A stretch of DNA of 5,261 bases. Origin: Alphaproteobacteria bacterium. Lineage in GTDB: Bacteria > Pseudomonadota > Alphaproteobacteria > 16-39-46. Positions 1 through 5,261 of the stretch are shown in pieces (positions within the stretch are counted from its first letter, which is position 1; each line of letters opens with the position of its first letter). Below the pieces are notes generated by a model. It was given only the letters and a program-made list of their open reading frames with translations, had not been told where the DNA came from and ran no database searches. The stretch covers positions 1 to 5,261 of the forward strand of contig CANMHY010000080.1 in NCBI GenBank assembly GCA_947497675.1, given 5' to 3'. Made by a program: the position numbers and the translations under genes.

Positions 1-1
1 A

Positions 2-310
2 TATGTTCATAAAAAAAATTCCCTTTTTATAAATAATATTGTTTTATGTGAACTTGTTTGGGTTCTTCAGAGCGGATATAAATTTTCTGCCTTAGAAATA
101 GAAAAAACATTGAATTACATTCTTGTAACGGAAGAGTTTTCTTTTGAAAATCAAAGTATTTTAAGAGAATCCTTAAAAGAATGTAAAAAAAACACCCAAG
201 ATTTTTCAGATATCTTAATCGGAAAAATTAATCAATTACAATACGTTTGTGAAACAACCGTGACTTTTGATAAAAAAGCGGCCTCTTTGAAGGAATTTAA
301 TCTCCTTTAA
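2..310 (+). CDS. PIN-domain type II toxin, VapC-like ribonuclease (5' end outside window)
   Basis: The frame is open from the left edge to a TAA at 308-310 and gives 102 residues without an N-terminus. It reads like the later part of a VapC-type PIN toxin. Residues 14-22 (VLCELVWVL) hold the conserved acidic E17 followed by the usual W. DFSDILIG at 67-74 supplies the central aspartates, and TVTFDKKAASL at 86-96 supplies the last catalytic aspartate (D90). PIN toxins of this family are Mg2+-dependent RNases that cut tRNA or rRNA and are held inactive by a small antitoxin, normally encoded just upstream, here beyond the window. The usual family length is about 130-140 residues, so some 30-40 residues with the first catalytic Asp should lie to the left. 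A TTG at 110 could be read as a start but would discard E17 and half the fold, so it is unlikely. The family call is confident. Whether the gene is intact upstream and still has an antitoxin cannot be seen. Confidence 0.8.
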   Translation, partial: YVHKKNSLFINNIVLCELVWVLQSGYKFSALEIEKTLNYILVTEEFSFENQSILRESLKECKKNTQDFSDILIGKINQLQYVCETTVTFDKKAASLKEFNLL

Positions 311-424
311 GGCTTTCTTGCAAAAAAAATTATAGATTTACTTTAAAAAGATCATTTCTTAAAACCGTTGGATATGAGAGATTTCCTATGGACGATCTTC
401 AAAAGTTTACTTACACTAGAGCTC

Positions 425-430
425 TATAAT
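425..430 (+). promoter_or_regulatory. Putative -10 box (TATAAT) upstream of rpoH
   Basis: A perfect TATAAT lies 26 bases before the rpoH ATG and would start transcription near 437, giving a leader of about 20 bases. No good -35 is found at 16-18 base spacing: positions 402-408 read aaagttt. The nearest partial match, TTTACT at 406-411, is only 13 bases away. In AT-rich DNA a TATAAT can arise by chance, so this is a plausible but unproven housekeeping promoter. No sigma-32-like site was found in this spacer. Confidence 0.35.
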
Positions 431-444
431 CAATAAAAATGCTT

Positions 445-450
445 TAAGGA
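445..450 (+). promoter_or_regulatory. Ribosome binding site of rpoH
   Basis: TAAGGA ends six bases before the ATG at 457. This is a good Shine-Dalgarno match at the right spacing and fixes the rpoH start. The next in-frame Met (residue 21) would remove conserved N-terminal sequence and has no comparable site. Confidence 0.7.
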
Positions 451-456
451 TTTTCG

Positions 457-1347
457 ATGGTTGATCAGGCAATTCCATTAGCTCACGGGTCTCTCTCTCC
501 AGACCAAGGATCTCTTATGGCCTACTTGAGGGACATTAAAAAATTCCCCATGTTGGAGCCGAATGATGAATACATGCTTGCAAAGCGGTGGCTTGACGAA
601 AATGATCGAGAAGCAGCCCACCGTTTGGTGACAAGTCATTTGAGACTTGTTGCTAAAATTGCTGCTGGATACAAAGGGTATGGACTTCCCATGGGAGATC
701 TCATAGCAGAGGGCAATATCGGGCTCATGCATGCCGTTAAAAAATTTGATCCAGAGAAAGGATTTAGGCTCTCAACCTATGCACTCTGGTGGATCAAAGC
801 GATGATACAGGAATATATTCTTAAGTCCTGGTCTTTGGTTAAAATTGGAACGACGACGGCTCAAAAGCGACTTTTTTTTAGTTTAAAACGCCTCAAAAAT
901 GAAATCCAATCCCATGAAGGACAAAGTGGGGACCTGACGGATGAACAAATTAAAAAAATGGGCCAGGAGCTCAATATTTCTGCCAAAGACATTACAGAAA
1001 TGGAGCAACGGATTAAGAGTGCTGACTTTTCCTTAAATAATCCTGTGAGTCAACATGGCGAAGAGGGGGGCGGAGAGTGGCAAGATTGGTTGACCGATGA
1101 TGCCCCCACAGTTGAAGAACTTCTCATTCACGAAGATGAGTTTGAAAAACGAAAAAGTTTGCTGACGCAAGCCTTATCAAATTTATCAGAACGTGAAGCT
1201 TACGTTATGCAAGCCCGGCGTCTCGACGATCCTCCTCAGACTCTGGAGACAGTTTCAGAGCATTTAAAGATATCTAAAGAACGCGTTCGTCAAATTGAAA
1301 CAGCTGCTTTTTTAAAATTGCAAAAGTACATGCAAGAAAAGAGTTAA
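457..1347 (+). CDS. rpoH: RNA polymerase heat-shock sigma factor RpoH (sigma-32)
   Basis: This 296-residue protein is a complete group 3 sigma factor of the RpoH family. It directs RNA polymerase to heat-shock promoters for chaperones and proteases (groEL, dnaK, clpB, lon and others). Residues 19-43 carry the region 1.2-like segment ending in KKFPMLEPNDEYMLAKR. Region 2 spans about 52-125, with DLIAEGNIGLMHAVKKFDPE (81-100) for core binding and the aromatic stretch TYALWWIKAMIQEYIL (107-122) for -10 recognition and melting. The RpoH-specific box follows at 136-144 (QKRLFFSLK). Region 4 lies at about 236-290 with the helix-turn-helix QTLETVSEHLKISKERVRQIE (261-281) for -35 recognition. The length is normal for alphaproteobacterial RpoH. 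The usual box has Asn where this protein has Ser142. In many alphaproteobacteria rpoH sits beside rluD; here the upstream neighbour is a PIN toxin, so the locus looks rearranged. In the family, activity is controlled by DnaK and FtsH; that is known biology, not seen here. Confidence 0.96.
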   Translation: MVDQAIPLAHGSLSPDQGSLMAYLRDIKKFPMLEPNDEYMLAKRWLDENDREAAHRLVTSHLRLVAKIAAGYKGYGLPMGDLIAEGNIGLMHAVKKFDPEKGFRLSTYALWWIKAMIQEYILKSWSLVKIGTTTAQKRLFFSLKRLKNEIQSHEGQSGDLTDEQIKKMGQELNISAKDITEMEQRIKSADFSLNNPVSQHGEEGGGEWQDWLTDDAPTVEELLIHEDEFEKRKSLLTQALSNLSEREAYVMQARRLDDPPQTLETVSEHLKISKERVRQIETAAFLKLQKYMQEKS

Positions 1348-1404
1348 AAAAAGAAGATTGATTTTTCTCTTTCTCAGGAATTTCTGGAAGAAAATTTTAA
1401 AATC

Positions 1405-1434
1405 CTTGAATTTTAACAAAAGAGTCCCTATTTA
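1405..1434 (+). promoter_or_regulatory. Putative sigma-32 (RpoH) promoter
   Basis: CTTGAA at 1405-1410 is the exact core of the sigma-32 -35 element and is preceded by a further C, as in the consensus. After a 15-base spacer, CCCTATTTA at 1426-1434 matches the sigma-32 -10 consensus CCCCATNTA at seven of the eight defined positions. The spacing is within the 13-17 bases known for these promoters. Transcription would begin near 1441, leaving a leader of 35-55 bases before the large secreted-protein gene. As a sigma-70 site the same stretch is weaker (TTGAAT, 17 bases, TATTTA). The rpoH stop at 1347 lies only 58 bases upstream and no terminator is visible between, so read-through from rpoH is also possible. 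Confidence 0.55.
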
Positions 1435-1495
1435 TCCTTTGTAGGCGAGGTTTTTGTTTTAAAACTCATTTTTAATGAATTTGGAATATTTTTTA

Positions 1496-4318
1496 ATGAA
1501 GCGGTTTATTTATTTATTTTTCTTATTTTTTTTCCTGATTTCCGGTTTTCCTTATGTCTCGCAAAGTATGGAGCTTCTGGAGGACTTAGAGAGATGGTGT
1601 GCGGAAATTTGTATCTCCCAAGGAAGGTCCTTTAATAAACAGTTGCTTTATAGCTCCAAAATCATTGAAAATAATCGGTTCTTTAGTCCTTTAACCACTT
1701 CTTTTGATCCTGCTTTTCCCCCTCATTCTCAAAGTATCTCATTAACAAAACCCTATTGTTTTCCAGAAAATGCGTTGGAAGCTCTTTTACAATATCTTTT
1801 CCCGTCTCCCGATGGCGCCATTTTAATTGCCAATCAAACGGGAGAGACCGTTGGAAAACTAGATCCATTTAGGATAGGACAACTTTTAAAACGCATCGAA
1901 GATAAGCTTAGAGGATCTCCAGATGAAACAACTTTTAAATTAACCCTTTATGACCTGCTCCTAAAATCCGAGAGCCCTTCTCAAATTGATAAATACGACC
2001 GTCTTCTTAAAGAACTTCCAGAATTCTATCTCTATGATCTTAAAATTAACCTTCTTCAACGCGTGGAGAGTTGGATAGGGTCAGTAGAGGAAGAAGAAAT
2101 AAAAAAAGCTAAGATTTCTCCTCAAGATCCTTTGATTTTAACAAACTACTTACATTATATTTTGTCCAAGACCTGTTCTGAACATGATTTTTTTGGATCA
2201 GGCCTTTTAAAAGAGGGAGAACTTGAATCTTATAAGGCTGCGGCTGATTTAGATTCTTCTGACTCTAAATCAGATTTATCTCAACAACTTTCCTATTTTA
2301 AAAATAAGGAAAAAGAATTTAAAACGCTTCGTTTTGTTGAAGTTCTCGTTACTGCCCTTGAAGAGCAACGTCAGAAGAAAGAGGGTACATCTGAATCTCT
2401 CGTAGAGCGTGCTGTTTTTTTCTTTTTTTGGCAGAAAGCCAAAACGCCAAATGATATCGTGAATTTCTTTTCAGGTTATTTAGAAGTTGCCCCTGAAGTC
2501 TTATCTCCAACGTTTCCCACAACGGTGTTTTCAGAACAAAAATACTGGAAAGTCCGAAATAATCCGGATGCTTTAAAAGAAGCTCTTTCAAATCCCAAGC
2601 AAGCTTTTCTTTTGCACTTTGGATATGATCTTTTTGAAAATCCGCTTCCCCTTTTACTTCAATATCAAACAGCTTTTTATATGAGGAAATCTTTTCCCGA
2701 TTGTATTGAAAACCTTTTCTCAAATTTTTTAGACAGTGTTTGTCGAATGAAGAAATCGGAACTTGCAAATCCTGGGTCGCAAAAACAACCTTCTCAAGAA
2801 GAGACAGTTCTAAACGTTGCCGATGAATCCGTTTCTGAACTTCAAGCCACTGTATCTCCTGGACATGTATTCAAAGCTCTTTTTTTAAAAGAAGGGCATT
2901 TTATTCATGCCTATTATACTTGGCTTAATGAAAATCCCGAATTGCGATTTTCGCAAGAGAGACGCGATCGAATGGCCTCTTTCTGTTCTGGTCTTCCGAA
3001 CGTCCGTTATTTAAAATCGACTCACGGAAAAGGGGGTATCAAAGATTATGAACTTGCTCCTGGATTTATAAATTTTTTAAAATTTTCTCATTCTTTTTTT
3101 GGTGAGCCTTCTTCAGAATTTCTCCTCTTTGAAGAGAATAAAGAGAGAGTTTTAGAAGAGCTCGATAAGCTCTGTACGTTTCTCTCCCGTGAGAACTTTA
3201 AACTCACCTGTGAAAGAGAAAATTTATCTTATAATTCTCTAAAGAATGATTATTTTGGAACGCTGACGTTTCTTATAAATGGAAAAGATGCCTTTGTTTT
3301 TACAATGGAACCTATCCATGGCTATATCAAACAAATTGTAAGAGTGGAAGAAGATTGGAGGCAGAAAATTGATATTGAAGCCCTTCAAAAGACACTGCCT
3401 CCAGAGATTTTGGGGTCTTTTTTAACCCCTGAAACCTACAAAAAAATATGTTCAACCCTTTCAGGAGAAGATCAAATAACACTTACTCATAGTCTTGATT
3501 TAGACTCGGTTGAAATGAAGTGTGCCGTTGTTGAAGCAGCCTATACCCAACAGCCTTTGTTAATTCCCTTTTCCAGAGGACTCATGGGTTCAATTGCTGA
3601 TCTCCAAGATCGGCGTGCAAGCGCAGCCCTTTTGAGAGTTTTAATGCCTTTTTTAACGAAAGACTCTCCTTTAAGGGATGAAGATATGCTTGATTTTTTC
3701 AAAAGAAGTCCCGATTTAATAGGCGTGCATTTTCACGATCCATTTCATCCTCTGCCACATCCAGCCGACACAATCAATAATCAGCTGTCCTTTTTTGCTC
3801 TCGAACAGGGAAAGGATGCCTGGCTTAATCTCGCAATTCCTCGAGTAGATTTTTTAAGCTTAAATGTTTGCCCTAATCTAGAAACTGTACAGATGTTTCT
3901 TGAGACCCAACTTCCAAAATGCAAGGAGCTTGAAACCCTTAGTCTATGTCTCTTTCAAGATGAAAAAAGGGCAAGCTTATTACATTCATTTCTTTCTGCT
4001 CTGGCGCATCTCAAAAATTTGTCCATGCTTCGTTTAAACTCATTTCCCTTAAATTTATTAAAATCTACCCTCGAAAATCTTCCCCCTTCTTTAGAAACAT
4101 TTTATTGTAATGTGAAAACAGAAGATGAAGGTCGCTGTCCTGACGCAGAAAAATTGAAAGAAATAGTATTGTTTCTCCCTCTCTTTTTTGAGAAATATCC
4201 AACAATCACTTTTGAACTTGAATTTTATGTTTATGGGAAAAAAGAAATACAGGACAAAATCAAAGAAATTTTCAATGTTTCTTCATTCCCACCCGATAAA
4301 TTTATTCTTAAATTTTAG
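1496..4318 (+). CDS. Large secreted protein with C-terminal leucine-rich-like repeats, function unknown
   Basis: I do not recognise this protein as a named family. From the ATG at 1496 it has 940 residues. It begins with a classic signal peptide: basic M-K-R, a hydrophobic core at 4-18 made almost only of Phe, Leu and Ile, and a likely cleavage after S22-Q23-S24. An in-frame ATG at 1475 would add seven residues ahead of this, but no ribosome site precedes it; GGA at 1483-1485 gives weak support to 1496. No other strong membrane segment is apparent, so export to the periplasm or beyond is likely. Most of the body is charged, probably helical, with a polar linker near 419-454 and a Ser/Asp-rich patch at 251-264. 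From about 784 the pattern LxxLxL recurs (VDFLSLNV 784, LETLSLCLF 812, LSMLRLNSF 842, LETFYCNV 866, ITFELEFYV 904), resembling ribonuclease-inhibitor-type leucine-rich repeats. Four histidines cluster at 745-755. A host-directed effector or envelope protein is possible. A sigma-32-like promoter precedes it. Confidence 0.8.
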   Translation: MKRFIYLFFLFFFLISGFPYVSQSMELLEDLERWCAEICISQGRSFNKQLLYSSKIIENNRFFSPLTTSFDPAFPPHSQSISLTKPYCFPENALEALLQYLFPSPDGAILIANQTGETVGKLDPFRIGQLLKRIEDKLRGSPDETTFKLTLYDLLLKSESPSQIDKYDRLLKELPEFYLYDLKINLLQRVESWIGSVEEEEIKKAKISPQDPLILTNYLHYILSKTCSEHDFFGSGLLKEGELESYKAAADLDSSDSKSDLSQQLSYFKNKEKEFKTLRFVEVLVTALEEQRQKKEGTSESLVERAVFFFFWQKAKTPNDIVNFFSGYLEVAPEVLSPTFPTTVFSEQKYWKVRNNPDALKEALSNPKQAFLLHFGYDLFENPLPLLLQYQTAFYMRKSFPDCIENLFSNFLDSVCRMKKSELANPGSQKQPSQEETVLNVADESVSELQATVSPGHVFKALFLKEGHFIHAYYTWLNENPELRFSQERRDRMASFCSGLPNVRYLKSTHGKGGIKDYELAPGFINFLKFSHSFFGEPSSEFLLFEENKERVLEELDKLCTFLSRENFKLTCERENLSYNSLKNDYFGTLTFLINGKDAFVFTMEPIHGYIKQIVRVEEDWRQKIDIEALQKTLPPEILGSFLTPETYKKICSTLSGEDQITLTHSLDLDSVEMKCAVVEAAYTQQPLLIPFSRGLMGSIADLQDRRASAALLRVLMPFLTKDSPLRDEDMLDFFKRSPDLIGVHFHDPFHPLPHPADTINNQLSFFALEQGKDAWLNLAIPRVDFLSLNVCPNLETVQMFLETQLPKCKELETLSLCLFQDEKRASLLHSFLSALAHLKNLSMLRLNSFPLNLLKSTLENLPPSLETFYCNVKTEDEGRCPDAEKLKEIVLFLPLFFEKYPTITFELEFYVYGKKEIQDKIKEIFNVSSFPPDKFILKF
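2244..2273. repeat. Perfect 10-bp inverted repeat inside the large secreted-protein gene
   Basis: CTGATTTAGA at 2244-2253 and TCTAAATCAG at 2264-2273 are exact reverse complements separated by a 10-base loop. The RNA could fold into a stem-loop. It lies within the codons for the Ser/Asp-rich patch (about residues 250-260). There is no T-tract after it, so it is not an intrinsic terminator. It may be a chance product of similar Asp/Ser/Lys codons. Confidence 0.6.
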
Positions 4319-4482
4319 GTCGTTATACCCCTGAACAAGTAGTTGGACTTTTTAATGACAAGAGATCAGGTCGACGGTTGTCAGGTGGCACTCTCAACAG
4401 CAAGAACGAAGAGATGATATGAGAGCTTAGAGAAGTTCTTGTAAGTGAAAAATGAGATCTTAATGACGATGAATGATTATTT
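4319..4482. other. Convergent intergenic region without a supported gene
   Basis: These 164 bases separate two genes that point toward each other. A 7-bp inverted repeat is present: CAAGAAC at 4401-4407 and GTTCTTG at 4435-4441, with a 27-base loop. It lacks a T-tract and is not a convincing terminator. On the + strand, the frame from 4312 to a TGA at 4420 reads like real protein (GRYTPEQVVGLFNDKRSGRR). After that stop it continues in the same style through further stops, with ELREVLVSEK as an example. This may be a decayed gene fragment, but the stretch is too short to assign to a family. Confidence 0.4.
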
Positions 4483-5261
4483 TTAAAAGAAATTATCGAG
4501 TGTAACAACTCCAGAAACTAAAGATTCAGAATACTGGGATTTTTTCAATCCTGAAGAAGCAATCATGGCTAGAAATATTTGTTTTTGTGTTCTTGTCACA
4601 GTTTTGAAAACACGAATCTTATTTTCGAGATCGCGTGCATAAGCTTTATCTATGGTAAAAGGTTTTTGAGTGAATTTGATTTCACAAAGCGTAATGGAAT
4701 CATCCATGCGATCAAACAATAAATCAATTTGCGCGCCATTTTCATCTTTTTTCCTTGGATTATATTTCCATGTTGACGCAGAAGCTGTCACATCTAGATT
4801 TAAAGTTTTTTGAATTTTATTGATATGTTTATAACAGATGGCTTCGAAAGAGCATCCTGCCCAAGAATGCCATTTGGGAGAATTTTGTTGGCGCTCCCAA
4901 TATCCTTGAGAAAGTCCACTATGAACCAATCCTTCTCTTATAGGTTCGATCCAATCCAGATAGAACAAAGTGTATTCATCTATAATTTTATAATAAATAC
5001 CTTTTTTCTTGTTCAGATAGGGCTTAAAACGTTTTATAAACCCAGCTGATTCTAGCTCTTGTAGTTTTTTTATTCCGAGTTCGCCTTTCGTGTGCCCCCA
5101 AATTTTTTTTAAGAGGTCTTCCTGTCCCATCCCATATTTGTGCTGGGCAATAAGGCGTATGAGATTGATGCATATTTCATAGTTCTCAAATAAAGATGCA
5201 AATAAATTATCGAATTCGGTTGTAAGAAGACCATCTTTCTTAAAAGCTAACATGTCAATAT
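4483..5261 (-). CDS. AAA-family ATPase, C-terminal winged-helix and PD-(D/E)XK-like domains (5' end outside window)
   Basis: The frame is open from the right edge to a TAA at 4483-4485. Residues below are counted from the in-frame Met at 5253, which is probably internal, since the frame stays open upstream of it to the window end. The sequence fits the C-terminal half of the ATP-binding proteins (archaeal-ATPase-like, with a DUF234-like nuclease-fold tail) that usually run to about 450-490 residues. Their Walker A and B motifs would lie to the right of the window. Residues 25-80 look like a winged helix, ending in LQELESAGFIKRFKPYL. DEYTLFYLDWIEP (92-104) is a family-typical linker. WAGCSFEAICYKHI (131-144) opens the nuclease-like fold, with D177 in GAQIDLLFDR and E191/K193 in CEIKF forming the PD-(D/E)XK signature. 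The C-terminus (LVSGVVTLDNFF) is complete. The cellular role of this family is poorly known; proposals include DNA-associated or mobile-element functions. The gene converges on the secreted-protein gene and is not in an operon with anything visible. Confidence 0.8.
   Translation of the reverse strand, partial: IDMLAFKKDGLLTTEFDNLFASLFENYEICINLIRLIAQHKYGMGQEDLLKKIWGHTKGELGIKKLQELESAGFIKRFKPYLNKKKGIYYKIIDEYTLFYLDWIEPIREGLVHSGLSQGYWERQQNSPKWHSWAGCSFEAICYKHINKIQKTLNLDVTASASTWKYNPRKKDENGAQIDLLFDRMDDSITLCEIKFTQKPFTIDKAYARDLENKIRVFKTVTRTQKQIFLAMIASSGLKKSQYSESLVSGVVTLDNFF

Noticed and set aside
110..310. A 66-residue protein starting at TTG 110
   Set aside because: The frame is open to the left edge and the residues before 110 contain conserved PIN-domain sequence, including the acidic Glu, so this is only the tail of the larger VapC-like gene.
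318..347. Promoter in the vapC-rpoH spacer from TTGCAA and TTTAAA
   Set aside because: Both hexamers are poor matches (spacing 18) in A/T-only sequence, and a better -10 box exists closer to rpoH.
478..732. 84-residue open frame on the - strand
   Set aside because: It lies wholly inside rpoH on the opposite strand and has no recognisable protein character.
1348..1404. rpoH terminator
   Set aside because: The AT-rich partial dyad around 1391-1404 has no GC-containing stem and no following T-tract, so an intrinsic terminator cannot be supported.
1683..1868. 61-residue open frame on the - strand
   Set aside because: Antisense to the secreted-protein gene, with no motif or ribosome site supporting it.
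2349..2768. 139-residue open frame on the - strand
   Set aside because: It overlaps the large + strand gene completely and shows no domain; it is explained by low-GC codon bias of the real gene.
4401..4441. Inverted repeat as a bidirectional terminator or insertion-sequence end
   Set aside because: The stem is only 7 bp with a 27-base loop, no T-tract on either side and no flanking target duplication was seen.
4323..4508. 61-residue Ser/Leu-rich open frame on the - strand
   Set aside because: It overlaps the end of the ATPase gene and its composition looks like the complement of a charged + strand frame, not a real protein.
4810..5049. 79-residue open frame on the + strand
   Set aside because: It is antisense to well-conserved parts of the ATPase/nuclease gene and has no recognisable features.

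Overview
The window is AT-rich, low-GC bacterial DNA. The one housekeeping gene is a complete heat-shock sigma factor, rpoH, of alphaproteobacterial type. An rpoH with this low GC, a toxin-antitoxin relic, a very large secreted leucine-rich protein, and an ATPase family often met in host-associated bacteria together suggest an intracellular or amoeba/protist-associated alphaproteobacterium (Holosporales/Paracaedibacter-like). This placement is inferred from protein character and composition, not from a database match.

Layout, left to right. (1) Positions 2-310, + strand: the C-terminal three quarters of a PIN-domain VapC-type toxin, cut by the left edge. (2) 311-456: a short spacer holding a TATAAT box and a clear Shine-Dalgarno for rpoH. 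(3) 457-1347, +: rpoH. (4) 1348-1495: a spacer with a very good match to a sigma-32 (RpoH) promoter and no obvious terminator. (5) 1496-4318, +: a ~940-residue protein with a signal peptide and degenerate leucine-rich repeats at its C-terminus, function unknown. (6) 4319-4482: a convergent intergenic stretch with an inverted repeat and what may be a decayed reading frame. (7) 4483-5261, - strand: the C-terminal part of an AAA-family ATPase with a winged-helix region and a PD-(D/E)XK nuclease-like domain, cut by the right edge.

The most interesting link is between items 3 and 5. The gene for the heat-shock sigma factor is followed directly by a promoter resembling the sites that factor reads, and that promoter faces a gene for a large exported protein. 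The reading that a putative secreted effector belongs to the heat-shock regulon is an inference, but it is testable. No RNA gene, CRISPR array or intact insertion sequence was recognised.
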